A stretch of DNA of 5,641 nt from Erwinia sp. (GTDB lineage: Bacteria; Pseudomonadota; Gammaproteobacteria; Enterobacterales; Enterobacteriaceae), in assembly GCA_003512805.1 (NCBI GenBank), contig DOOK01000452.1, positions 1-5,641 of the forward strand. The letters are read 5' to 3'. Each line of letters begins with the position of its first letter. Position 1 is the stretch's first letter. Below are positions 1-5,641 of the stretch, piece by piece. The notes beneath the pieces are model-generated. The model searched no databases, was not told where the DNA came from, and saw nothing but the letters and a program-made list of their open reading frames with translations. A program made the position numbers and the translations under genes.

Positions 1-1058
1 CGCTGCCCACCGACCACGTCGAACGAAAATGTCGATCCCGCGCCGCTACACTGTTGCTCATAAACCCGTGCGGCTGGCGAACCGGCTTCCAGAAACGGCA
101 GATAGTGCAGTTTTTCAATTTTTTCATGCGAATGCAGAAATGCGGCTACGGCGGCAGCATTATCGTTGGCGCGCTCCATACGCAGCGACAGCGTTTCCAG
201 CGAGCGGCCAATCATCCAGCAGGAATGGGGATCGAGCTGGGTGCCGATCGCGCTGCGCAATGCTTTGATTTGCTTAATCAGCGCCTTGCTGCCCATCACC
301 GCTCCGGCAATTAAGTCGGAATGCCCGCCGACATACTTGGTCAGAGAGTACAGCGAAAGATCCGCGCCGTGCTCAATCGGACGCTGGAAAACCGGCCCGA
401 GCAACGTGTTGTCGCAGGCAATAACCGGACGATGCTTCTGATGGCGTGCTATTTCATCCGCTACGCGTTTTATCAGCGCAATATCGACCAGGCTGTTAGT
501 GGGGTTAGCGGGCGATTCGATCAGGATCACCGAGACGCGCCCCTGTTCCATTGCTGCGTGGGCTGCCGCCCGAACCGAGTCCTCATCAACGCCGTCGGCA
601 AACCCCACCGACGCCACGCCGAGTCGGCGAAAGGTTTTAGTCAGCAGCGTTTCGGTGCCGCCATATAAAGGCTGCGAATGCAGAACAACATCACCAGGCT
701 CGATAAAGGCCAGCAGCGCGGTAGAAATGGCTGACATACCGGAAGAGAACAGCGCCGCACTTTCGGTTCGTTCATAAATCGCCAGCCGATCTTCAACGAT
801 TTCGCTATTGGGGTGGTTAAAGCGTGAATAAACCAGCCCGTTCCCTTCGCCTTCCGGCGGCTCGCGGCGGCCAGAGACGTAGTCGAAAAAGTCGCGGCCT
901 TCCTCGGCGCTGGTAAATATAAAGGTCGACGTCAAAAAGACCGGCGGTTTGACCGCGCCCTCGGACAGGGCAGGATCGTAACCGTAGTTGAGCATTTGCG
1001 TCTCAGGTTGCAATTCGCGCCTGCCGAGATGCGTTTTCTTTGAATGTTGCGTCGCCAT
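1..1058 (-). CDS. Cystathionine gamma-synthase family PLP-dependent enzyme (C-terminus cut off by window edge)
   Basis: Partial gene reading leftwards; 352 complete codons are visible and the frame stays open to base 1. My translation shows a fold-type I PLP enzyme of the Cys/Met metabolism family, which carries out gamma/beta elimination or replacement on sulfur amino acids in the cytosol. Visible motifs: YSRFNHPN (residues 77-84, the Tyr/Arg that contact PLP phosphate from the partner subunit), SSGMSA (105-110), LYGGT (131-135, stacking Tyr132), ESPANPT (181-187), ACDNT (Asp216, pairs with the pyridine nitrogen) and SLTKYVGG with the Schiff-base Lys241. Odd points: NHPN replaces the usual NPT, and an acidic/Pro-rich stretch (about 60-76) precedes the YSR motif. 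Gly134 sits where classical methionine gamma-lyases have Cys, so I do not call it MGL. The start is set by GGAG at 1064-1067, 5 bases before ATG. Members of this subgroup are, from memory, about 425 residues, so roughly 70 are missing. The exact substrate cannot be told. Confidence 0.9.
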   Translation of the reverse strand, partial: MATQHSKKTHLGRRELQPETQMLNYGYDPALSEGAVKPPVFLTSTFIFTSAEEGRDFFDYVSGRREPPEGEGNGLVYSRFNHPNSEIVEDRLAIYERTESAALFSSGMSAISTALLAFIEPGDVVLHSQPLYGGTETLLTKTFRRLGVASVGFADGVDEDSVRAAAHAAMEQGRVSVILIESPANPTNSLVDIALIKRVADEIARHQKHRPVIACDNTLLGPVFQRPIEHGADLSLYSLTKYVGGHSDLIAGAVMGSKALIKQIKALRSAIGTQLDPHSCWMIGRSLETLSLRMERANDNAAAVAAFLHSHEKIEKLHYLPFLEAGSPAARVYEQQCSGAGSTFSFDVVGGQ

Positions 1059-1063
1059 ACTTT

Positions 1064-1067
1064 CTCC
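1064..1067 (-). promoter_or_regulatory. Shine-Dalgarno site of the PLP enzyme gene
   Basis: GGAG on the minus strand, 5 bases before the ATG at 1058-1056. It supports this start over the internal Met22 codon, because conserved-looking N-terminal residues precede Met22. Confidence 0.7.
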
Positions 1068-1099
1068 AGCCTGCAGCACAGGCACTAGCAGCTCATTTT

Positions 1100-1111
1100 T
1101 AGCTTAAGCTA
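1100..1111. repeat. Perfect 12-bp palindrome TAGCTTAAGCTA
   Basis: The sequence TAGCTTAAGCTA is its own reverse complement. It lies about 42 bases upstream of the leftward PLP enzyme ATG, where an operator for a dimeric regulator could sit. No known operator consensus was recognised, so a regulatory role is inference. Confidence 0.4.
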
Positions 1112-1260
1112 GCACGGCGACCGCCACGCTCTTAAATGAATTAAAATTCTATTATTAGAACTTTATGCGAGATCAATCACTGAGAGCTTGCCAGACAGAC
1201 AGACGTATGTCCGCACCGCCAGCTCTGCTGTGGCAGAGTCACCGACGGCTGCAAAAAATG

Positions 1261-1269
1261 TGGTAAACT
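1261..1269 (+). promoter_or_regulatory. Candidate extended -10 of the hpt promoter
   Basis: TGGTAAACT matches an extended -10 pattern (TG, one base, then TAAACT with 4 of 6 consensus bases). It would place the transcript start near 1276, giving a leader of about 35 bases before hpt. No good -35 hexamer is seen 17 bases upstream, so the call rests on the extended -10 and the position only. Confidence 0.28.
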
Positions 1270-1310
1270 TCGCTGCTTCTTCTAAGCCACCGACGATATT
1301 GACACAACCT

Positions 1311-1847
1311 ATGAAACACACTGTAGAAGTCATGATCTCTGAACAAGAGATTGCCAAACGCATCGCTGAACTGGGCCAGCAAATCACCGACAGCTACCGC
1401 GACAGCGGCAGCGAAATGGTGCTGGTTGGCCTGCTGCGTGGTTCCTTTATGTTTATGGCGGATCTCTGCCGCAAGATTGAGGTATCACACGAGGTCGATT
1501 TTATGACGGCTTCCAGCTACGGCAGCGGCATGTCCACCACGCGTGATGTGAAAATCCTTAAGGATTTGGATGAGGATATCCGTGGCAAAGATGTTCTGAT
1601 CGTGGAAGATATTATTGATTCCGGCAATACGCTGAGCAAAGTGCGGGAAATCCTGCGTCTGCGCGAGCCGAAGTCGCTGGCGATCTGTACGCTGCTGGAT
1701 AAGCCTGAACGGCGGGAAGTTGACGTGCCGGTGGAATACGTGGGCTTCACTATTCCTGATAAATTCGTAGTGGGCTACGGTATCGACTATGCCCAGCGCT
1801 ATCGCCATCTGCCTTACGTAGGCCACGTGGTGATGCTGGAAGAGTAA
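1311..1847 (+). CDS. hpt: Hypoxanthine phosphoribosyltransferase
   Basis: Cytosolic purine-salvage enzyme: hypoxanthine (less well guanine) plus PRPP gives IMP/GMP plus pyrophosphate, Mg-dependent. The product is 178 residues, the same length as E. coli Hpt and nearly identical in recalled sequence. Visible motifs: LLRGSFMF (41-48, pyrophosphate-binding loop), [12 protein letters not shown] (68-79, flexible active-site loop) and the PRPP signature [13 protein letters not shown] (95-107) with acidic pair Glu99/Asp100 and probable catalytic base Asp103. Lys131, Phe152 and Asp159 are in the positions expected for purine and Mg contacts. The frame is open further upstream to an ATG at 1188, but conservation begins at MKHTVEV, so 1311 is the start. 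There is no clear Shine-Dalgarno before it. The gene converges on can. Confidence 0.97.
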   Translation: MKHTVEVMISEQEIAKRIAELGQQITDSYRDSGSEMVLVGLLRGSFMFMADLCRKIEVSHEVDFMTASSYGSGMSTTRDVKILKDLDEDIRGKDVLIVEDIIDSGNTLSKVREILRLREPKSLAICTLLDKPERREVDVPVEYVGFTIPDKFVVGYGIDYAQRYRHLPYVGHVVMLEE

Positions 1848-1868
1848 CGCTCACCGCACGATCGACTA

Positions 1869-1887
1869 AGGCCGGTTCTCCCGGCCT
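1869..1887. terminator. GC-rich hairpin between convergent hpt and can
   Basis: A perfect 7-bp stem, AGGCCGG / CCGGCCT, with the 5-base loop TTCTC. It lies 21 bases after the hpt stop and is also downstream of can on the other strand. Neither side has a T-run, so it may be an mRNA-end stabiliser or a weak bidirectional terminator. Confidence 0.5.
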
Positions 1888-1901
1888 GATATATGATGCT
1901 G

Positions 1902-1923
1902 CCCGGGGATCAGCTCGGGTTTT
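1902..1923 (+). terminator. Intrinsic terminator for hpt, overlapping the can 3' end
   Basis: CCCGGG (1902-1907) pairs with CTCGGG (1914-1919), 6 bp with one G-U pair and a GATCAG loop, followed by TTTT (1920-1923). It reads as a short intrinsic terminator for rightward transcripts from hpt. The stem includes the can stop codon (1910-1912) and its last codons. Confidence 0.5.
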
Positions 1924-2575
1924 CCAAGCCTTTCAGCGCGTTAGCGATACCTTTATGATGACGTTCTTCAAGGACGTCCATGCTGGAAGCACCGACTTCC
2001 AGATCGTGCAGGTGTCCATCCTGAATACCGTAAACCCAGCCGTGAATTTTGACATTCTGGCCGCGCTTCCATGCTGACTGCATGATGGTGGAGTGTCCCA
2101 GGTTATAAACCTGCTCGATCACGTTGATTTCACAAAGTTTGTTAAAACGCTCTTCCGGTGTCGGCAGCTGCTTCAATGACGAACTATGCTTGTACCACAG
2201 ATCGCGGATATGCAGCAGCCAGTTGTTGATCAGACCCAACTCCGGGTTCTCGACCGCTGCCTGCACGCCGCCGCAGCCGTAGTGACCGCAGATAATGATG
2301 TGCTCCACCTGCAGAACTTCCACAGCGTACTGAACAACCGAAAGGCAGTTCAGATCGGTGTGGATAACCAGGTTAGCCACGTTGCGATGAACGAACAGTT
2401 CGCCCGGCTCCAGGCCGGTCAGCCGTTCGGCTGGTACACGGCTGTCAGAACAGCCAATCCAGAGAAAACGCGGCTTTTGCGCCAGTGACAGGCGTTCAAA
2501 AAAGGCCGGGTTTTCTTCTTTCAGCAGGCGAGACCACTCGCGGTTGTTACTAATGAGAGTATCAATATCTTTCAT
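1910..2575 (-). CDS. can: Beta-class carbonic anhydrase
   Basis: Cytosolic zinc enzyme interconverting CO2 and bicarbonate, supplying bicarbonate for carboxylations; the E. coli homologue is essential in ordinary air. The product is 221 residues against 220 in E. coli Can, highly similar over residues 1-130 and 150-190. Zinc ligands are all present: Cys42, Asp44 (in CSDSR with Arg46), His98 and Cys101 (in CGHYGCGG). Trp39, Arg64 and Tyr182 (one residue later than usual because of an insertion near 131-142) match the non-catalytic bicarbonate pocket of type II beta-CAs, implying allosteric inhibition by bicarbonate. The C-terminal 30 residues diverge most. The ATG at 2575 gives the family N-terminus [11 protein letters not shown]; no clear Shine-Dalgarno precedes it. 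It is divergent from yadG with 106 bases between them. It was formerly named yadF. Confidence 0.97.
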   Translation of the reverse strand: MKDIDTLISNNREWSRLLKEENPAFFERLSLAQKPRFLWIGCSDSRVPAERLTGLEPGELFVHRNVANLVIHTDLNCLSVVQYAVEVLQVEHIIICGHYGCGGVQAAVENPELGLINNWLLHIRDLWYKHSSSLKQLPTPEERFNKLCEINVIEQVYNLGHSTIMQSAWKRGQNVKIHGWVYGIQDGHLHDLEVGASSMDVLEERHHKGIANALKGLENPS

Positions 2576-2609
2576 TTTTATAGCGCCATAACTTGATATG
2601 CGTGGCAGT

Positions 2610-2638
2610 AATATAGGCCATCAAACTGTGATTTAAAA
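2610..2638 (-). promoter_or_regulatory. Candidate sigma70 promoter of can
   Basis: On the minus strand, -10 TATATT (5 of 6 consensus; plus positions 2610-2615) lies 17 bases from a poor -35, TTTTAA (3 of 6; plus positions 2633-2638). The predicted start is near 2603, giving a leader of about 28 bases. It is a plausible but weak call. Confidence 0.33.
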
Positions 2639-2681
2639 CGCTAAACAAGAAATCCATACAAAACAGGGCAATCCTTTACCT

Positions 2682-3608
2682 ATGACTTATGCACTGGAAC
2701 TCGAAAAGCTGACCAAAACCTATGCAGGTGGCGTTCAGGCCTTGAAAGGAATCGATCTTAACGTGGAAGCAGGCGATTTCTATGCGCTGCTCGGCCCCAA
2801 CGGCGCCGGCAAATCCACCACGATTGGTATTATCAGCTCGCTGGTCAATAAAACGGCCGGCAAAGTGCGGGTGTTTGGCTATGACCTGCAGCAGGATGTG
2901 GTCAACGCCAAGCGCCAGCTGGGCCTGGTGCCGCAGGAATTTAACTTTAACCAGTTTGAAACCGTGCTGCAGATTGTGGTCAGCCAGGCGGGGCTTTACG
3001 GCGTTGAGAAAAAAGAGGCGCTGCTCCGCTCGGAAAAATATTTAAAGCAGCTCGATCTGTGGGACAAGCGCAACGAACGCGCCCGGATGCTTTCCGGCGG
3101 CATGAAACGCCGTTTGATGATCGCCCGCGCCCTGATGCACGAGCCAAAGCTGCTTATTTTGGATGAGCCGACCGCCGGGGTGGATATCGAACTGCGTCGC
3201 TCCATGTGGAGCTTTTTGCAGGATCTTAACGCGAAAGGCACCACCATTATTCTGACCACCCACTACCTGGAAGAGGCGGAGATGCTTTGCCGTAATATCG
3301 GCATTATTCAGCATGGCCGACTGGTGGAAAACACCACCATGAAAGGCCTGCTGGCAAAGCTGAAATCAGAAACCTTTATCTTTGACCTGGCGGCGAAAAG
3401 CCCGCTGCCCGCGCTGGAGGGGTTCCAGTACCGGCTGGTAGATACCTCCACGCTGGAAGTGGAAGTCATGCGCGAGCAGGGGCTGAACAGCGTTTTCAGC
3501 CAGCTCAGCCAGCAGGGCGTTAAGGTATTAAGTATGCGCAACAAGGCTAACCGCCTTGAGGAGCTGTTTGTAGACCTGGTGAACGGTCGCAAAGGAGAAA
3601 AAGCATGA
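2682..3608 (+). CDS. yadG: ABC transporter ATP-binding protein YadG
   Basis: ATPase of a two-gene ABC-2 type exporter, expected at the inner face of the cytoplasmic membrane bound to YadH; substrate unknown. It has 308 residues, the same as E. coli YadG, with near-identical core sequence. Motifs: Walker A GPNGAGKST (38-46), Q-loop Gln85 in GLVPQEF, ABC signature LSGGM (137-141), Walker B LLILDEP (157-163) with catalytic Glu162, D-loop AGVD (165-168) and H-loop His194 in LTTHYLEEAE. The C-terminal region after about 225 is the divergent extension typical of drug/polysaccharide-type ABC-2 ATPases. The start gives the family N-terminus; the ribosome site is poor (AGGG about 13 bases upstream). 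The last base of the preceding codon starts the yadH ATG, so the two are translationally coupled. Confidence 0.96.
   Translation: MTYALELEKLTKTYAGGVQALKGIDLNVEAGDFYALLGPNGAGKSTTIGIISSLVNKTAGKVRVFGYDLQQDVVNAKRQLGLVPQEFNFNQFETVLQIVVSQAGLYGVEKKEALLRSEKYLKQLDLWDKRNERARMLSGGMKRRLMIARALMHEPKLLILDEPTAGVDIELRRSMWSFLQDLNAKGTTIILTTHYLEEAEMLCRNIGIIQHGRLVENTTMKGLLAKLKSETFIFDLAAKSPLPALEGFQYRLVDTSTLEVEVMREQGLNSVFSQLSQQGVKVLSMRNKANRLEELFVDLVNGRKGEKA
3593..3597 (+). promoter_or_regulatory. Shine-Dalgarno site of yadH inside yadG
   Basis: AGGAG, 7 bases before the yadH ATG at 3605, within the last codons of yadG. It is the strongest ribosome site among the yadGH pair and supports independent as well as coupled initiation of the permease. 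Confidence 0.75.
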
Positions 3609-4375
3609 CACATCTGTACTGGGTTGCCCTGAAAAGTATCTGGGGAAAAGAGATTAACCGTTTTGCCCGAATCTGGATCCAGACGCTGGTACCGCCGGTT
3701 ATCACCATGACGCTCTACTTTATTATCTTTGGCAACCTGATCGGCTCCCGTATCGGCGATATGCATGGCTTCAGCTATATGCAGTTTATCGTGCCGGGCC
3801 TGATTATGATGGCGGTGATCACGAATGCCTATGCCAACGTGGCGTCCTCTTTTTTCAGCTCTAAATTTCAGCGCAATATTGAAGAGTTACTGGTCGCGCC
3901 AGTTCCGACGCACGTAATCATTGCGGGTTATGTCGGCGGTGGCGTAGCGCGCGGCGTGTGCGTGGGCATTCTGGTGACCGCCGTGTCGCTGTTCTTTGTG
4001 CCTTTTCATGTGCACTCCTGGCTGATGGTGGCGGTCACGCTGCTGCTGACGGCGATCCTGTTTTCGCTGGCGGGCCTGCTGAACGCGGTTTTTGCTAAAA
4101 CCTTTGACGATATCAGCCTGATCCCGACCTTTGTGCTGACGCCACTGACCTACCTGGGCGGCGTGTTCTATTCGCTGACGCTGCTGCCGCCGTTCTGGCA
4201 GATGGTGTCGAAGCTGAACCCGATTGTGTACATGATCAGCGGCTTCCGCTTCGGCTTTTTGGGCATTTCCGACGTTCCTGTGATCTTTACCCTGGCGGTG
4301 CTGGTGGCGTTTATCGCGGTGTTTTACATCCTGGTCTGGTGGTTAATCCAGCGTGGAAGAGGGCTGCGTACCTAA
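3605..4375 (+). CDS. yadH: ABC-2 type transporter permease YadH
   Basis: Inner-membrane partner of YadG, forming the translocation path of an exporter whose substrate is not known. It has 256 residues, the same as E. coli YadH. About six hydrophobic segments are visible: 28-48, 60-80, 104-131, 138-163, 170-192 and 226-248. FQRNIEELLVAPVP (88-101), between segments 2 and 3, is the conserved cytoplasmic coupling stretch. LTPLTYLGGVFYSLTLLPPFW followed by NPIVYMISGFRFGFLG (about 178-220) is the hallmark region of the ABC-2 membrane family. The ATG overlaps the yadG stop by 4 bases (ATGA). The gene ends with RGRGLRT just before a perfect hairpin. Confidence 0.96.
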   Translation: MTHLYWVALKSIWGKEINRFARIWIQTLVPPVITMTLYFIIFGNLIGSRIGDMHGFSYMQFIVPGLIMMAVITNAYANVASSFFSSKFQRNIEELLVAPVPTHVIIAGYVGGGVARGVCVGILVTAVSLFFVPFHVHSWLMVAVTLLLTAILFSLAGLLNAVFAKTFDDISLIPTFVLTPLTYLGGVFYSLTLLPPFWQMVSKLNPIVYMISGFRFGFLGISDVPVIFTLAVLVAFIAVFYILVWWLIQRGRGLRT

Positions 4376-4384
4376 AGATTTGCG

Positions 4385-4411
4385 TATCCCTTCCCGCAAT
4401 GGGAAGGGATA
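4385..4411 (+). terminator. Perfect 11-bp hairpin after yadH
   Basis: TATCCCTTCCC pairs perfectly with GGGAAGGGATA around the 5-base loop GCAAT, starting 10 bases after the yadH stop. No T-run follows, so it is not a classic intrinsic terminator. It probably ends or protects the yadGH transcript. Confidence 0.5.
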
Positions 4412-4526
4412 AGCCGGACAACGTTGCTGAGCGGAGCCTGTCTGTAAAGCGTAACCGCAGTCAGCAAAACCGCTTCCCCGCATTATTTGATATCCATCAC
4501 TAAAAATAAGAAAACTGTATTCCTCT

Positions 4527-4557
4527 GCAAACTTTCCCTTCCCGGATGCCACTCAAT
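4527..4557 (+). promoter_or_regulatory. Candidate hrp box (HrpL-dependent promoter)
   Basis: CCACTCAAT (4549-4557) matches exactly the extended second element of the HrpL-type promoter (CCACNNA, often CCACTCAAT). Sixteen bases upstream is GCAAAC (4527-4532), 4 of 6 to the first element GGAACC. The spacing equals that of known hrp boxes. It sits 105 bases upstream of the preferred ATG and 33 upstream of the alternative one, on the correct strand. The first element is degenerate, so this is a candidate and not a firm site. Confidence 0.5.
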
Positions 4558-4589
4558 CCTATCGCGAGCACGTTGTACGGGTATTGAGT
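4551..4589. repeat. Inverted repeat ACTCAAT / ATTGAGT
   Basis: Perfect 7-bp arms (4551-4557 and 4583-4589) are separated by 25 bases. The left arm is part of the hrp-box second element. It may be a regulator site, a weak mRNA stem or chance. Confidence 0.3.
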
Positions 4590-4661
4590 ATGGCCGGTGT
4601 TGTCACGATAAATCAGCAGGTCATAAGCCTGTTATCTTTGACTCATCTCGGGATCAAATTT

Positions 4662-5641
4662 ATGTCAGGTATAAATGCACTACCTTCTACCTTAACCACC
4701 GCCGCTCACTCTTCAGGCCAGGCAACTTCCAGTCAGGAGGCTCGCGCCCGGGGTGCCGGCGGGGCAGGCCCTTCTACGGCGGTGACCACACCGGAAGACG
4801 CTGCACGCGAACGGGCCATTGACAATATGGTTACCCAGCTCAATCACTATTTTCCCGGCAGTGACGGATTACAAGCGCTGGTGCGGGATCGGGCTACAGA
4901 GCTGCACGATATGGAGGAAACATCCCATGACGTGGCTGAAAATATGGCTAAAGGGCAGCAACTGGATTTAATTAGCGAGGCGGCAGGCAACGCGGTGAAA
5001 GCATTCCCTTTTGCCATCTCGGGTTATGCCTCAGGCGCGCTCAAACTGGCGGCCGGTATTGACGGTGCTTCTCCGGGCTCAGAAGCCCTGGCCGGTGCCG
5101 TGGATGGCGCAACGGCGATGGTGATGAAAGCGGTGGGGGATAAAGTTTTTGCTAACACCACAAAAGATACGCTGTGGCTGGCCGCGGACGCCGAAAAGCT
5201 GGAACCGGAAATGCAGGAGGTGCTGAAAAAACGTCAGGGCCTGGGAGAGAGCCTGAAACTGGCCCCGCTGGGAAGCCAGGGATTTAACGGCCGTAATGCC
5301 GTCGTGGGCGCGGTGGCAGTAGCATCGCACAATAATCCTCAGGCGGTATCCCATACCAGCAACGTGCTGAGCCTGGCGGCAGGCGCAGCGGGCGGCGTCC
5401 TGACCAACAAATTCAGCGCTTCTCACGGCCCTGAATACCTGTTGGGACGGACCGACTGGAAAGCGCAATATAACGCATTGAAAGCAACCAGCGTAAAGCA
5501 GCAGGTCATGTCCGGCGGCGCGGAAAGGCTGAAAACGCTGCTGCTTAGCGTGATGACGCCGCGCAATTACGCCAAAGGCGTACTGAATATTGCTTCGGGA
5601 AACATGGTGTCGGAAATTGGTACTTTAGCCTTGTCGTTGGC
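4662..5641 (+). CDS. Putative type III secretion effector-like protein (partial, 3' end outside window)
   Basis: Open frame of 326 complete codons running off the right edge. I do not recognise the family. The N-terminus (MSGINALPSTLTTAAHSSGQ) fits rules known for Hrp effectors: aliphatic residue at position 4, no acidic residue before Glu26, and 7 Ser plus 7 Thr in the first 50 residues. There is no Sec signal peptide. After a disordered Ala/Gly/Ser-rich stretch (1-46) comes a charged helical part (47-110). Glycine/alanine-rich hydrophobic stretches follow (111-133, 142-159, 212-248, 292-326), separated by charged linkers such as 176-200. This pattern faintly recalls membrane-active or HopD/XopB-type effectors; that is memory only. 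A candidate hrp box lies upstream. Start choice: ATG 4662 (GGGA 8 bases before) is preferred; an in-frame ATG at 4590 would add 24 residues. An adhesin, toxin or phage protein is not excluded. Confidence 0.65.
   Translation, partial: MSGINALPSTLTTAAHSSGQATSSQEARARGAGGAGPSTAVTTPEDAARERAIDNMVTQLNHYFPGSDGLQALVRDRATELHDMEETSHDVAENMAKGQQLDLISEAAGNAVKAFPFAISGYASGALKLAAGIDGASPGSEALAGAVDGATAMVMKAVGDKVFANTTKDTLWLAADAEKLEPEMQEVLKKRQGLGESLKLAPLGSQGFNGRNAVVGAVAVASHNNPQAVSHTSNVLSLAAGAAGGVLTNKFSASHGPEYLLGRTDWKAQYNALKATSVKQQVMSGGAERLKTLLLSVMTPRNYAKGVLNIASGNMVSEIGTLALSL

Larger units (their letters stand above)
1059..1310. other. Divergent intergenic region between the PLP enzyme gene and hpt
   Basis: This stretch of 252 bases contains no convincing gene. 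It holds a 12-bp palindrome (1100-1111), an AT-rich tract (about 1132-1165), a short CAGA-type tandem near 1191-1204 and a candidate hpt promoter near 1261-1269. Promoters for both divergent genes should lie here. I found no good -35/-10 pair for the leftward gene. Confidence 0.6.
4376..4661. other. Gene-free spacer between yadH and the effector-like gene
   Basis: This stretch of 286 bases has no supportable gene. It contains a perfect hairpin (4385-4411), a 10-base direct repeat TCCCTTCCCG (4387-4396 and 4535-4544), an AT-rich stretch (about 4482-4520), a hrp-box-like promoter (4527-4557) and an inverted repeat (4551-4589). The E. coli neighbours yadI/yadE or panD are absent here. Confidence 0.6.

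Noticed and set aside
29..777. Several rightward ORFs of 79-115 codons
   Set aside because: They lie antisense to the PLP enzyme, whose frame carries all family motifs; the products look like low-complexity shadow translations.
1299..1304. TTGACA, a perfect -35 hexamer
   Set aside because: It is 7 bases before the hpt ATG, so its -10 would fall inside the gene, and none is seen there.
1188..1310. 41-codon N-terminal extension of hpt from the ATG at 1188
   Set aside because: The family N-terminus MKHTVEV starts at 1311 and the resulting 178 residues equal the E. coli length; no ribosome site is seen before 1188.
2627..2631. TGTGA, CRP half-site between can and yadG
   Set aside because: The expected second half (TCACA after 6 bases) is absent; the sequence there is ACGCT.
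4433..4461. GGAGCC, 16 bases, CCGCAGT as a hrp box
   Set aside because: The second element misses two key bases (CCGC, final T) and it is 200 bases from the ATG; the candidate at 4527-4557 has an exact second element.
4487..4822. Rightward ORF of 111 codons
   Set aside because: It overlaps the effector-like gene in another frame; the product is Arg/Cys/Gly-rich without motifs and the frame spans the hrp-box region.
5079..5468. Leftward ORF of 129 codons
   Set aside because: It is antisense to the long effector-like frame; the translation has no recognisable features and looks like a codon-bias shadow.

Overview
The window looks like chromosomal DNA of a plant-associated member of the Enterobacterales, most likely in the Erwinia/Pantoea group. 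The core genes hpt, can, yadG and yadH are very close to their E. coli counterparts in sequence, length and order. The flanks differ from E. coli. Where I would expect gcd beside hpt there is a divergent PLP-dependent gene of the cystathionine gamma-synthase family. After yadH, where yadI/yadE or panD would be expected, there is a gene whose start looks like a type III secretion effector. The genus is inferred from these resemblances and not from any search.

Layout: (1) 1-1058, minus: PLP enzyme of the Cys/Met-metabolism family, cut off at the window edge, about 352 residues visible. (2) 1059-1310: divergent intergenic region with a 12-bp palindrome and a weak candidate hpt promoter. (3) 1311-1847, plus: hpt, hypoxanthine phosphoribosyltransferase. 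(4) 1848-1923: two hairpins between the convergent hpt and can genes; one has a T-run and overlaps the 3' end of can. (5) 1910-2575, minus: can, beta-carbonic anhydrase. (6) 2576-2681: divergent promoter region. (7) 2682-4375, plus: yadG-yadH, ATPase and permease of an ABC-2 type exporter, joined by a 4-base ATGA overlap. (8) 4376-4661: gene-free spacer with a perfect 11-bp hairpin, then a HrpL-type promoter candidate (hrp box). (9) 4662 to the right edge, plus: a long open frame, not terminated in the window, that fits the N-terminal composition rules of type III effectors.

The housekeeping genes are not one pathway: purine salvage (hpt), CO2/bicarbonate supply (can) and an exporter of unknown substrate (yadGH) sit together by conserved synteny. 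The most interesting part is the right end. A possible hrp box lies 105 bp upstream of an ORF with an effector-like N-terminus, which suggests a virulence-regulated secreted protein placed at the edge of a conserved core block.
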